Shown here: positions 1 through 8,799 of the stretch, piece by piece
Layout of the letters: each line of letters begins with the position of its first letter
How positions within the stretch are numbered: position 1 is the first letter of the stretch
Source of the DNA: Pseudomonas psychrophila
Lineage (GTDB): Bacteria > Pseudomonadota > Gammaproteobacteria > Pseudomonadales > Pseudomonadaceae
Reading direction: 5' to 3'
Length of the DNA: 64,000 nt
Assembly (NCBI RefSeq): GCF_001043005.1
Contig: NZ_JYKZ01000006.1
Coordinates: 186,001 to 250,000 of the forward strand
Notes under the pieces: generated by a model
What the model was told of the DNA's origin: nothing
The model's database searches: none
The model's input: only the letters and a program-made list of their open reading frames with translations
Program-made: the position numbers and the translations under genes

Positions 1-1105
1 CGATCTTTTTGTCTGTAAGGGCAGTAATGGAGCAAAGTCCATGCTGCATGATCGAAGGCAAATTTTCGACACGTGTGAAATGAATCAGATAGGGCAGTTC
101 AAGAGCGCGCACCCGTGTCTCGAGTTCTTGCTTGCGCAGGAATCCAGGAATGTAGGCTGTCAGCCCGCGACTCTGTATCTCCGGGTCCTGGAGGCCAGCT
201 CTGGACGCCTGAAGTGTGCCCAGTACGGCTCCGAACGTAAGCCGCGCTAACGGTTTGTTGCTTTGCGCGGCTTTGCCGGAAATGAAATCCCAGGTGTCAT
301 GCCCCCCCAGCTTGCACAGCTCCTCACGCATTGCGTTACGAAGAGGGGCGTTAGCCCACACTTGCTGAACAATATCGCTGAAAAACCTGTCTCGTTCGTC
401 TTGAAGCTGGCGCTTTTTGACCTCTATGGCGGTCGCCAGAGGGGTAGCTCCGACTCCGAGCACGCTGGAAAAGTCTGGAACCGCCCAAGTAAGTGAAGGA
501 GCCGCCGCTAAGGCCTGTGTGTTGGGCTCGAGCGCTTTTGTGAACTTGGCACGCGCTTGAAGATAGTGCGCCCAGGCTATCTCCCCATGTTCCTGACGCC
601 AAGCATCCAGCTTCAAAGCGCATTGCGCCCGCTCCAATGATTTTTCAGTCCAGAGCTTCTCCGTGAACATGACAGCTTCCAGGGAGGCAGTGGCTTTTTG
701 AACGTCAAGGCTCAAAGCCACCGAGTCGCTGAAGGACGTGATGGTAGTGCTTAGCGAATCGAGCGAACGAAGAAAAGCTCCACCCGAGGACTGACTTTCA
801 GAGGGTGTCCTTACTGCAGGCTTCAAATCCAAAGACTGGGGCTGCGGCGATGAACGCGAGGGTGAGGCCTTTTCACCGGCGGGTACGACGGGATGAGGCT
901 GCACGGCGCTATTTTTGTTCCGTTTAAGGAACCAATAGCATGCCCATATGGTAATCAGCTGCAGCAAGATCAAACTGGGGAGAAACGCGTTGGAAAGTGT
1001 AAATACAGTCCATGCGGCACAGACAATAATCAATGACTTTTTACCGAAGATACTCGCGAGGTAAATAGTAAAAATAATTAAAATCTGGAAATAAAGAATT
1101 GCCAT
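1..1105 (-). CDS. Membrane-anchored DarT-like (DUF4433) ADP-ribosyltransferase, C-terminus cut by window edge
   Basis: The reading frame runs open from an ATG at 1105 to the window edge, giving 368 visible residues with no stop. Residues 3-20 and 25-60 are strongly hydrophobic (two, perhaps three membrane helices). They are followed by a basic turn, a Pro/Ser-rich linker (about 68-110), a long mostly helical region, and from about 340 the motif LIHFTRVENLPSIMQHGL. This matches the opening of DarT/DUF4433 domains (H-x-T, then N-L-x-x-I-x-x-x-G-L), whose His, Thr and Asn contact NAD in known DarT enzymes. DarT ADP-ribosylates thymidine in single-stranded DNA and is normally paired with the macrodomain antitoxin DarG, usually just downstream, which here would lie left of base 1. 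The catalytic Arg and Glu are outside the window, so activity cannot be judged. A membrane anchor is not typical for DarT. Domain call is by motif only. Confidence 0.68.
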   Translation of the reverse strand, partial: MAILYFQILIIFTIYLASIFGKKSLIIVCAAWTVFTLSNAFLPSLILLQLITIWACYWFLKRNKNSAVQPHPVVPAGEKASPSRSSPQPQSLDLKPAVRTPSESQSSGGAFLRSLDSLSTTITSFSDSVALSLDVQKATASLEAVMFTEKLWTEKSLERAQCALKLDAWRQEHGEIAWAHYLQARAKFTKALEPNTQALAAAPSLTWAVPDFSSVLGVGATPLATAIEVKKRQLQDERDRFFSDIVQQVWANAPLRNAMREELCKLGGHDTWDFISGKAAQSNKPLARLTFGAVLGTLQASRAGLQDPEIQSRGLTAYIPGFLRKQELETRVRALELPYLIHFTRVENLPSIMQHGLCSITALTDKKI

Positions 1106-1201
1106 CCATTGCCCCCAATGAACTGTTTATGGGCTGACTTCAGCGCCCTGAAGTGTTAGCCAGCTGACGAGATAACAACAGGCGTTAAAATCGGGCAGAG
1201 A

Positions 1202-1813
1202 TCACTCGACAAGCTCGCGGGTTGCTTCTTTGACGGCTTTCAACTTTGTTGGTGAGACAGGCTCAGGCTCGGGGATTGCCGTCTGGGTGTAACGCGTTAT
1301 GTCCCCGGGTTGCCAGCTATCGAGCCTATTCATCTTTACCCTGACCCATAGCAAATAGCTGAAGCACAAAGTCGCTACAGCTAGCCCAATTTGAATGCTG
1401 AGGGTTTCCAGCAGAACTACGCCTTTTTGCGCATTGGCGCCGTACCAGGATAGGACCGGAATCGCCATTAACACCCATGTGGAAAACCAGGCCAGCAGAC
1501 CGGCCAGCAGAGTCCTGGCAGTCAATTTGTGTAGGCTGTTGATTGTGCGATTGCACAGCACTTTGTGCCCAGGGCCTATTTGTTGTACGGCGGCAATGGT
1601 GAGCGCTTTTTTAAAACCGGGGTCGTAAAACCAGACTCGACTTTTTGTAGTGTTGTTAGCACCGGTCAGGTGGTGATAAATCTCATTGGACATGGCCAAT
1701 CGTTTGACCGTACAGCCATTAATGCGAGCACTGAATTCGTCACTATGAAAGTCAACTTGTTTCAGGTCTGATATCAAGCAATCGGTATTAAAGAACCTGG
1801 GCACACAAAACAT
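1202..1813 (-). CDS. Uncharacterised two-helix membrane protein upstream of the DarT-like gene
   Basis: A 203-residue protein of no family I recognise. The first 100 residues are soluble-looking and include FYDPGFKKALTIAAVQQIG. Residues about 102-125 (LLAGLLAWFSTWVLMAIPVL) and 137-158 (LSIQIGLAVATLCFSYLLWV) are two membrane helices, and a short charged tail rich in Pro, Glu and Lys follows. The gene ends 96 bases before the DarT-like gene on the same strand, so the two may be co-transcribed. The ATG at 1813 has a close AGG upstream; an in-frame ATG at about residue 41 is an alternative. Function unknown; a membrane partner or immunity role is inference from position only. Confidence 0.6.
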   Translation of the reverse strand: MFCVPRFFNTDCLISDLKQVDFHSDEFSARINGCTVKRLAMSNEIYHHLTGANNTTKSRVWFYDPGFKKALTIAAVQQIGPGHKVLCNRTINSLHKLTARTLLAGLLAWFSTWVLMAIPVLSWYGANAQKGVVLLETLSIQIGLAVATLCFSYLLWVRVKMNRLDSWQPGDITRYTQTAIPEPEPVSPTKLKAVKEATRELVE

Positions 1814-1850
1814 CCTGTTCGAGTGATGGCAAATTTATCGGGTTGATATC

Positions 1851-1862
1851 ATATGGCCATAT
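1851..1862. promoter_or_regulatory. Palindrome ATATGGCCATAT upstream of the membrane gene
   Basis: A perfect 12-base palindrome lies 38 bases before the start of the minus-strand gene beginning at 1813, within an A+T-rich stretch. Its position suits an operator, but no regulator is known and short A+T-rich palindromes occur by chance. Confidence 0.25.
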
Positions 1863-2134
1863 ATCGTTTATGTCGAGGATGTTAGGTTGTTTTAATGCAG
1901 TGGTGGTGGGTGTGAAAGTGTACGTATATTGGCGTCAATAAAATGGCTGCAGATAGGGGTAGCAATAATATTCGCGTAGGGATACTGAGGTTGCTGATTG
2001 TTGGGTGATGAATGCTGAGTTCGCGGAAGTTTGAATTTAGTATGTCGGAAGGAGGAAGAGGCGGGGACTTATAAGTCTAAAAAGAAAAAGCCGGAGGGGG
2101 TGATGCAAGTTATTTAGTGTGTGAAGTTAGCTCT

Positions 2135-2221
2135 TGTGGGAGCGGGCTTGCTCGCGATTGGAGCAACGCGGTTTGACTATCTGACCGTGTCGCCTGCATC
2201 GCGAGCAAGCCCGCTCCCACA
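2135..2221. repeat. REP inverted pair (BIME-like)
   Basis: Two head-to-head copies of the Pseudomonas REP palindrome (core GCGGGCTTGCTCGC) flank about 40 bases of spacer. The same arrangement recurs at 29598-29684. It can form a long cruciform and is a common 3' transcript stabiliser or terminator in pseudomonads. Confidence 0.9.
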
Positions 2222-2265
2222 GTTATCCTTAACTGACTTACATTACCGGGGAGGGGCCTTTGGTG

Positions 2266-3654
2266 TCAGTAGATATCTTTTGAGATCAAGGTGAGCGGGG
2301 TCTTGATCATGATTTTGATATCGAGCCATAGCGACCAATTGTTGATGTAGTCGAGGTCGATCTCAACCCGCTTCTGCATCTTCTCAATCGTGTCGGTCTC
2401 ACCGCGGCAGCCACTGATCTGAGCCAGGCCAGTAATACCGGGCTTGATACGGTGGCGTGCCATATAGGCGTGAATTTTGCCGGTGTAATAGTCGTTGTGA
2501 GCCACTGCGTGAGGGCGTGGGCCGACAAGTGCCATATCGCCATGCAGCACATTGAACAACTGAGGAAGTTCATCCAGCGAAGTGCGGCGGATAAAGCGAC
2601 CAACAGCGGTAACACGTGAGTCATTGCGGCTTGCTTGTTTGACCTGTTTGTCGTCATGCACTTGCATGGAGCGGAACTTCCATACCTTGATGACTTTGCC
2701 GTTCCAGCCGTGGCGGTGCTGTTTGAACAGTATCGGGCCTGGTGAAGACAGCTTTACTGCCAGTGCGATAGCGGCGAGGAGGGGGCTCAGGCAAATAATG
2801 GCTACCAGTGAAAGCGAACGCTCCATTAATGCCTTACTTATGGCTGCAGTTGGATAACTTGTCAGTGGGCTTTCATTGAGATGGATGGCTGGGCGGCCGC
2901 CAATCTCGCTCACAGAATGGTTCAGCAGCATCATGCTGTCCAGGTCCGGAACCCAGACAACATCGACGTTTAAGTCAAGTAGATCAATGTAGAGTGCTTC
3001 AATTCGCTGGGCTTCTTGTAGGGATAAGGAGATGTAAAGCCTGCGTATATTGTGCTCGGCAATCAGTGAGCGCAACTGTGCCAGTTCGCCAACAATCAGC
3101 GGAGAGTTTGTCGAGTCTTCAAAGGGTGACGCGCTAACCACGCCAATCAGTGGGAAATGATTTTGTTGAATAAAACTGTCGGCCAGTTTCAGGGCAACGC
3201 CATCGGAACCGATAATAAGGCTGTTGTAGTGGTGGTTATTACGTTGATGATAAAACTTGGACAGACGATGCAGTATCAAATAGGGCGGGACCTGGATCAG
3301 GTAGCCCAGCAACCCCCAGCTGATAAGGGTTTCGCGGGAAAAAAGTTCACCGGATTTTGTAATGAACCCAATGGTGCTCAAGCAGGCCAGTGTCAGCATC
3401 CATCCAAAAAACAAACGGATAGAACCATTGAAGGCCTTGTGTCTTTTATAATAAACGTGAGTGATTGAGTAAGCGGGTACGGAGACAAGTAAGGTTAGAA
3501 TGGCCAGCATGCGATAATGGAAATCGATCGAGCCAAACTTGGTATAGACCATTGCGAATAACAATGCGATTACAAAGGTCATGGCAATCGACCACTGACC
3601 CCAAAAAGTAAGCCCTCTGGCCACGGTTTTACGATCTAGACGTGTATGTATCAA
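2266..3654 (-). CDS. Undecaprenyl-phosphate sugar-1-phosphate transferase (WcaJ/PslA type)
   Basis: This enzyme starts exopolysaccharide repeat-unit assembly by moving a hexose-1-phosphate (typically glucose) from UDP-sugar onto undecaprenyl phosphate at the inner membrane. The 462-residue protein has four N-terminal membrane helices (about 17-37, 47-68, 79-98, 108-127), a Rossmann-like CoA-binding-type domain (about 140-255), a re-entrant helix near 280-305 and the bacterial sugar transferase domain. That domain carries KFRSM, DELPQLFNVLHGDMALVGPRP split over two conserved blocks, and KPGITGLAQISG. Length fits the WcaJ/PslA family. The start is TTG at 3654 with AAGG seven bases upstream; no better ATG precedes the first helix. 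It is the last gene of the locus and is separated from it by two regulators, so it may have its own promoter in 3655-3919. Confidence 0.92.
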   Translation of the reverse strand: MIHTRLDRKTVARGLTFWGQWSIAMTFVIALLFAMVYTKFGSIDFHYRMLAILTLLVSVPAYSITHVYYKRHKAFNGSIRLFFGWMLTLACLSTIGFITKSGELFSRETLISWGLLGYLIQVPPYLILHRLSKFYHQRNNHHYNSLIIGSDGVALKLADSFIQQNHFPLIGVVSASPFEDSTNSPLIVGELAQLRSLIAEHNIRRLYISLSLQEAQRIEALYIDLLDLNVDVVWVPDLDSMMLLNHSVSEIGGRPAIHLNESPLTSYPTAAISKALMERSLSLVAIICLSPLLAAIALAVKLSSPGPILFKQHRHGWNGKVIKVWKFRSMQVHDDKQVKQASRNDSRVTAVGRFIRRTSLDELPQLFNVLHGDMALVGPRPHAVAHNDYYTGKIHAYMARHRIKPGITGLAQISGCRGETDTIEKMQKRVEIDLDYINNWSLWLDIKIMIKTPLTLISKDIY

Positions 3655-3919
3655 AGTAGCAGCCTTGTGATAAGTACTTGACTATGATGGGAGCTGCTGA
3701 CGGGCTTGAGTCGCAGCACTATCTTCCATGTGCAGGCGTCGTGCAGCGCAATCACTGTAAAGGCGCACGAAACCCTAATGATAAAGGTTATCTGTCACAA
3801 GGGTTCGACGTTTTATAACAGTGCTCCCAAGGGTGGAATTCAGTGGGATTAACGAATATTGCGCACTTCAATGATGGCTATTTGATTATGCACGCTCGCC
3901 TTCAGGGTGCGATGGTGTA

Positions 3920-4540
3920 TCAGTCAATAATTTGTACATCTTGCACCAGGCAATAACCGCGATTGCGCACCGAACGAAAAAGACGCTCGCCAAATGCACC
4001 TTTGAACTTGCTCTGGAAACGACTCAGGCACATTTCCAGGCCGCAATAGCTATGAGTGTTTTTATTGATGCCGAGAATAAGTTCTTGTTTGCTGCATATG
4101 CGCTCATCGCTGCGAGACAGCGTCTGAACGAGCAGTGACTCAATGGCTGTAAGTTGTATGCAAGTCGAGTTGTTGCACAAAGAGTGTGATGCCGAACAGA
4201 ACAACCAGACTTCAGGGCTGTTCGAGTATTGCACCGATGCTGAGCGGGTTGCTGGGCTGGCGGTAGCTTTAAGGGTGGGAATGGCACTGATTCCGGTAGG
4301 GGTGGGATGCTTTTTCAATAGATGAGGCTTCTTTGTCGTCATCAAACTGCAGAGATCGGTAGCGTACTTGTATTGGCTGGTTGTGCCGGGTTGTGCGCTT
4401 GACCAGCTCCCCGGAGTGAGGATGTGTGGGGTGTGCCAATACGTATCATTGAATTCAGTAGCTGCAGATCGAAGTCTTGTCTTGCTGTAATGGTCATTGA
4501 CAGCGTTTATGTTTCGCGAAAATCTAAGTGTTACCTTCAT
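3920..4540 (-). CDS. OmpR/PhoB-type winged-helix regulator without a receiver domain
   Basis: The C-terminal 95 residues (about 108-203) fit the OmpR/PhoB DNA-binding fold: a strand containing the hydrophobic VWLFCSAS segment, the helix start QLTAIESLLVQTL, then CSKQELI, the recognition-helix region GLEMCLSRFQSKF, and the closing wing RLFRSVRNRGYCLV. The N-terminal 100 residues are low in structure, with no aspartate-containing receiver and no transmembrane segment, so the true start may be internal (for example Met67). GGAG lies about ten bases before the ATG at 4540. It sits between the yjb export genes and the priming transferase, next to a second regulator of the same fold. Control of the EPS genes is inferred from position. 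Confidence 0.7.
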   Translation of the reverse strand: MKVTLRFSRNINAVNDHYSKTRLRSAATEFNDTYWHTPHILTPGSWSSAQPGTTSQYKYATDLCSLMTTKKPHLLKKHPTPTGISAIPTLKATASPATRSASVQYSNSPEVWLFCSASHSLCNNSTCIQLTAIESLLVQTLSRSDERICSKQELILGINKNTHSYCGLEMCLSRFQSKFKGAFGERLFRSVRNRGYCLVQDVQIID

Positions 4541-4637
4541 GCTTCAACGTCTCCATTCGTCGATGTTCGTCTGATCCCAATTGGCGAACTACAGCTGTCT
4601 GCTGAGCAGCGCATGAAGCGACTGGTTGCAACGATAG

Positions 4638-5384
4638 TTATCCTGCTATTGTTCCCCGGCGGAGGCGATAACCGAACGCGCGAACACTGAATATCAATTC
4701 AAGTTTATAAGCTTTTTTAATTTTGGTTCTCAAGCGGCTAATGGTTTTTTCCAGCGCTCGCGGATCATAAAATACGATATTGGGGTCCAGGGTTTTAGCA
4801 ATGCTGTCTTGGCTCAGTACATGCTGTGGTGCCTGTATCAGGGCGTCGATAATTATCATTTCGGTATACGAGATTTCAAGTTTGCCCGTGGTACTGCACA
4901 GCATCAGCCGTGTACGGTCAAGCGTGAGCTGGGTCGATGCCTTCCAGTGTGAATCTTCGATAGTGCGCGACAGGAGTGTCAGTTTTTCCTGCGGGTCGGC
5001 CGGTAACTTAATACAGTGATCAGCCCCTGCCAGGTAATAATTAATACTGGTAAATGATTTATTGTGTGTAACCAATATGAAAATGCACGCAGCCTGATTG
5101 GTTTGGCGGATATGTTTAACCAGCTCGAGGCTGTCGTTTATGTTGTCCGGGATGTCAACTTCAATAAAAACAGCTTTGACCAAGCTAAAGTCCCAGCTCA
5201 GGTTTGCGATGATATCGAAGGCGTGGATATGGCTCACATCGGCAGTGATAAGTTGATTGATATTGTCGACCAACGCTTTGCTTTGAACAAAATGAAGCGT
5301 ATTTGGGGTCTGAATGTCGGTTTTGCATCCTGCGAAAAGCATATCACCTAACCCGAATACCAAGAGGCTGTAGGATTTTGCCAT
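4638..5384 (-). CDS. Atypical response regulator: pseudo-receiver plus OmpR/PhoB winged helix
   Basis: The 248-residue protein has an N-terminal receiver-like fold and a C-terminal OmpR-type DNA-binding domain (about 145-244, with SYTEMIIIDALIQA, ALEKTISRLRTKI and FSVRAFGYRLRRG). The receiver keeps the late motifs (VTHN with the Thr position, AGADHCIKLP with the Lys). The expected phospho-acceptor Asp four residues before the conserved Pro is Glu (EVDIP), and the N-terminal acidic pair is missing. It therefore should not be phosphorylated normally, and Glu may mimic the active state. No histidine kinase is nearby. ATG at 5384 has AGG five bases upstream. Probably it regulates the adjacent EPS operon; this is inference. 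Confidence 0.8.
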   Translation of the reverse strand: MAKSYSLLVFGLGDMLFAGCKTDIQTPNTLHFVQSKALVDNINQLITADVSHIHAFDIIANLSWDFSLVKAVFIEVDIPDNINDSLELVKHIRQTNQAACIFILVTHNKSFTSINYYLAGADHCIKLPADPQEKLTLLSRTIEDSHWKASTQLTLDRTRLMLCSTTGKLEISYTEMIIIDALIQAPQHVLSQDSIAKTLDPNIVFYDPRALEKTISRLRTKIKKAYKLELIFSVRAFGYRLRRGTIAG

Positions 5385-5561
5385 AGAAGCCTACACGAAA
5401 ATCGACATTTTGTAACATTTGTCGCGCGAGGTGTTGTTTTTGCTGGCAATTCCCCAGGAGATGGTATCGAAGATCGATTTTTATGTAGATGCGGGCAATA
5501 CAGGCTTTAAATGGAGGCTTTTAAGATGCTGGTTATCATCTGGTCGAGATGTTTTCAATGC

Positions 5562-5930
5562 TTACTTGCCTTGGCGGGTGCCATACCAAGTCAGTAATAG
5601 CCCAGCCACCACCCCAAGCGAGTTGGAAAGCGCATCGTAGACTGATGCGCTACGCAGGGGCTCAAGTTCTTGAGCGAGTTCGATCAGCACGCCGGCCAGC
5701 ACACAGCTGAGAGCGATCCAGCGCAGTTTAACGTTCATAAACGCCAGGCTGCAGCTCAATGTCAGGGCGAAAAAGCCGACAAAATGATGCAGTTTGTCTT
5801 CCTGGGTAAAATGCTGCGCAATAGGCTGGGAGCGTAACCCTGCGAACAGCAGGCCGGCGCACACTACTATAAAAGGCAGTGCACGCAGCCAGAAGGGCAG
5901 GTCAGCCAGGCGTTGGATCAATCGACTCAC
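5562..5930 (-). CDS. VanZ-like membrane protein
   Basis: A 122-residue protein with four predicted helices (about 16-32, 50-65, 71-87, 102-118) and the VanZ-family pattern DKLHHFVGFFALT followed by a late polar IELAQ segment. VanZ-like proteins are small inner-membrane proteins of unsettled biochemical role, often found in polysaccharide clusters. The GTG start overlaps the yjbH stop (GTGA), so translation is coupled to the export genes and it is the last member of the yjb unit. Confidence 0.82.
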   Translation of the reverse strand: MSRLIQRLADLPFWLRALPFIVVCAGLLFAGLRSQPIAQHFTQEDKLHHFVGFFALTLSCSLAFMNVKLRWIALSCVLAGVLIELAQELEPLRSASVYDALSNSLGVVAGLLLTWYGTRQGK

Positions 5931-8020
5931 TCGGTGATCTTCTCAAAGTTCTCATAAAACGCATCGCGGTTGCGGCCGTCGGTCATTGTATGCAATGAGT
6001 ACTGGCGATGAAGCATTGCGCCACCGTCTCGTGTCAGCGGAGCCCATGCAATATTGGCGCGGTTCATCGTCGAAACGCTCATCATCTCGTCGAACGGAAT
6101 CGAGATGTAAATCCCTTTGTCAAAACTACCTTCGCCATATTCTTCTGATGAGGCAGTGGTACGAGTTACCCAGCCTCCGAATTTCACGCCATTGGTAAAT
6201 TGGCGTGAAATATCGATTGTGGTACCCCAGTCGCGAGCCAGATAGCGACCCACACTAACCGCAGCATCCAGATCAAAAGGCAGTTTGGTATAAGACGTGA
6301 TATGCCCGGTCACTGTTCTGTAATCGCGTAGGCCAAAGCCTTGGTCAAAAGCTCGTTGGCGCACGTAGTTTAAATCTGCACCGATCGACCAGCGTTCCCC
6401 CATGGGGCGATACAGCACCTCACCACCCACCCCTGCATACATGGGTTCAAGGTAGCCGCCGTAAACCATGCCAAACAGATCCTGATCCAGGCGCTTGGCA
6501 TGGTTAAGTTGTAAGGCTGGCATGGTCACTTCAGACGTAGTGACATACTGGCGCAAATCAGTACGCACCCGTGGCAGGTTGCTTGGGGCGTCATATTTGA
6601 ACTTGTCGTAGTTGTTAAGCAGGTTGGCGCTGATACCACCGCTGGCCCAAGTTTTAGGGGTGAAGCGGTACTGGCCTTCAGCGTAAGCGCTTATCTGGTA
6701 AAGCAAGAATCCGTCGGGACCGCCCAGGTTTTGCTGGTAACCCAAGCCAAAACCATAGGTGAATGGGTCCGGTTTTTGCTCATACAAGGTTTTTTCAACA
6801 TGGGCCGTGGCGCGATTGACCTCTGTCGTGCGGTGCAGATCCACGAGATCTTGATCGTTGTTGATCACGTTGCGGAAGGTTGAGCGGGGTACGCTGGTTT
6901 CTTCCACCGGCATGTCATAACGCTTGTTCACCAGGGTAAACCACTGGATCTCGTCATTGGCGTTATTGTCCAAAATCCGGCTAGCCCGACCCACGCCCTT
7001 GGCGGAGTAGAAGTATTTGGATTGTTCGCCATAGACCATCAGCTCGGAATCTCGCTGGGCGATACGCTCGACTTTATAGCCGGCATTGCTTTCCAGTTTT
7101 TTCGACACCTCGGCCCACTCCACTTGGTCCAGCCCTACAGTTGGCGTATTGGTTGGCAGTGGTTGGGCAGGCGGATCGTAGGTTTTGGCCGGTGCCTTGC
7201 GGCTGACAAAGTTGGTATGCAAGGTAATGCCGAACAATGCGGTGTTGCCGCGCTCCCAGCCTGCGGTTAGATCAATATTCTCGTTAAGCTTGTAGACGGC
7301 ACCGATGTTGATTGGCGAGTCTTGAGGTAGCATATTTCGGTCTGTATTGCTTTGATATTCACTCTTGTAATCGTTGCCGTCGTACTCAAGTTTCAAGCTA
7401 AGAGGGGACCACGGTGTCTGATATGAAACCCCGCCAAATAACGACGTCGGTCCTCGAAAGTATGAACTGGTATTGACGTCTCCTGCTCCCGTCTTTTCGG
7501 GGCGGGAATCAAAACGATCATCGATGTAACCGAGAGGATTATCGAAGTCGCCACGATTGCCGATGTAGCCCCAGGCAATCCCAAGGCTAAAGTCTAAGTT
7601 TTTATAACGCTTGTTGGCGACAAAGTATTCGCTGGAAAACAGGCCTGTACCACCGACGTCCCTAAAACCCAGAGCAATTTCAGGTATCCAATGGCTTTCT
7701 TGCCATAGGCGAGCTTTAACATCAACGGCTTTGTCCTTATAGCTCTGACTACCGCTAAATGACTCGGGTCCGTAATTTAAGTCGGTAATCGCTGTATAAC
7801 GAAATGTTCCTTCAAGCCAGTCAAGAGGCTGCAATGAAAGGCTATAGCGCGAGTAAGGATCAGTGCGGTTGGCGTTGAGACTCAACTCGCCAGCAGGTGC
7901 CATACGTGCCGTAGGGGTTTGCAGCAAGCCAACGCCACCGAAATCATTTTGGGTATAGCGCGGCTCGGCATGGGCCAGGCTGCAAGGCAGTAATACGACA
8001 GCAGCAAAACGTAACTTCAA
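5927..8020 (-). CDS. yjbH: YjbH/GfcD-type outer-membrane polysaccharide secretion protein
   Basis: A 697-residue precursor with a signal peptide ending near LLPCSLAHA. The mature N-terminus has the family hallmark NDFGGVGLLQTPTARMAPAG (residues about 25-44), followed by alternating amphipathic strands typical of YjbH/GfcD beta-barrel proteins. These proteins help secrete group-4-type capsule or Yjb exopolysaccharide through or along the outer membrane. Start is TTG at 8020, overlapping the yjbG stop by four bases, with GAGG seven bases upstream. Length matches the family (about 700). Confidence 0.92.
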   Translation of the reverse strand: MKLRFAAVVLLPCSLAHAEPRYTQNDFGGVGLLQTPTARMAPAGELSLNANRTDPYSRYSLSLQPLDWLEGTFRYTAITDLNYGPESFSGSQSYKDKAVDVKARLWQESHWIPEIALGFRDVGGTGLFSSEYFVANKRYKNLDFSLGIAWGYIGNRGDFDNPLGYIDDRFDSRPEKTGAGDVNTSSYFRGPTSLFGGVSYQTPWSPLSLKLEYDGNDYKSEYQSNTDRNMLPQDSPINIGAVYKLNENIDLTAGWERGNTALFGITLHTNFVSRKAPAKTYDPPAQPLPTNTPTVGLDQVEWAEVSKKLESNAGYKVERIAQRDSELMVYGEQSKYFYSAKGVGRASRILDNNANDEIQWFTLVNKRYDMPVEETSVPRSTFRNVINNDQDLVDLHRTTEVNRATAHVEKTLYEQKPDPFTYGFGLGYQQNLGGPDGFLLYQISAYAEGQYRFTPKTWASGGISANLLNNYDKFKYDAPSNLPRVRTDLRQYVTTSEVTMPALQLNHAKRLDQDLFGMVYGGYLEPMYAGVGGEVLYRPMGERWSIGADLNYVRQRAFDQGFGLRDYRTVTGHITSYTKLPFDLDAAVSVGRYLARDWGTTIDISRQFTNGVKFGGWVTRTTASSEEYGEGSFDKGIYISIPFDEMMSVSTMNRANIAWAPLTRDGGAMLHRQYSLHTMTDGRNRDAFYENFEKITE

Positions 8021-8799
8021 GGGGCAACCTCGGCCAGCGGTTGAGTGGCTAGAAACTGGGCCAGCTGCTCATTCAAATCGGGTGTGGGCAAATCGGCATT
8101 GTCATTGCGTACTGGCACCAAAATAGTACTGCCAGCTACTGCATGTACTCCGTCCTGACGATTCCAGGCGGCGATTGCCACGCGCTGGTAACGGCCATCA
8201 GGGTTAATAAGCCACAAAAAATCCACCTCGGCTTCGGGCAGGCGCTGGCAACTGTCGAGGTAATCGCGCGCCTCTTGCTGGGCGTGGTAAGGCAGGGTGC
8301 AAGGTTGTTGCACCGCACCCAGTACCGTAACGGTGTCGGTCCGCATCGGATAAATCAGTCTGTCTCCATCGCTAAGCGCATAGTTGCGTGCAAAGCCTAC
8401 TTCCAGCGCAACGGGGTCAAGTACCGCAACCTTGCGACCTGTCACCGGCAGGCGACTAATCTGATCAAACAAGCGTGCGGCCAGTGCAGCAAGGGCTTCA
8501 TTGTTGTTCAGCAACGCGCCGCGCTGCAGCATTTTAAGGTCAAACAAAACTCCGACCTTGAGCCGGGTCTGCTGCTCAACCAGAGGTGTGTGCAGCCATG
8601 CGGCAGCCATCCAATAGCTTTCAGGGTCAGGTTGGGCCTGATTGATGGCATCCAGCAGGCGAATCCCGGGTTTAAACGCCAGGGTTCCTGGCTTGAGAAC
8701 ATCACCACTCACCGTTATGGCCGCCTGGCTCTCGGTGGTCGCACTCATTATAGAAAGACTCAGCAACAGACAAGCACTCAGTTTTTTCAAGTGGCTCAC
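8017..8799 (-). CDS. yjbG: YjbG/GfcC-family capsule biosynthesis protein
   Basis: A 260-residue periplasmic protein with a signal peptide ending at SQAA near residue 27. The body fits the GfcC/YjbG fold: ITVSGDVLKPGTLAFKPG early on is the soluble ligand-binding-like strand set, and a second one occurs at VTVLGAVQQPCTLPY. GfcC contributes to group-4 capsule assembly in the periplasm. The GTG start overlaps the yjbF stop (GTGA). Confidence 0.88.
   Translation of the reverse strand: MSHLKKLSACLLLSLSIMSATTESQAAITVSGDVLKPGTLAFKPGIRLLDAINQAQPDPESYWMAAAWLHTPLVEQQTRLKVGVLFDLKMLQRGALLNNNEALAALAARLFDQISRLPVTGRKVAVLDPVALEVGFARNYALSDGDRLIYPMRTDTVTVLGAVQQPCTLPYHAQQEARDYLDSCQRLPEAEVDFLWLINPDGRYQRVAIAAWNRQDGVHAVAGSTILVPVRNDNADLPTPDLNEQLAQFLATQPLAEVAP

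Larger units (their letters stand above)
1814..2265. other. Intergenic region with REP pair
   Basis: This 450-base gap separates the DarT-like unit from the EPS locus. It holds an A+T-rich stretch with a 12-base palindrome near 1851-1862 and an inverted REP pair at 2135-2221. No credible ORF is visible. The REP hairpins may act as the 3' end of the EPS priming-transferase transcript. Confidence 0.7.
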
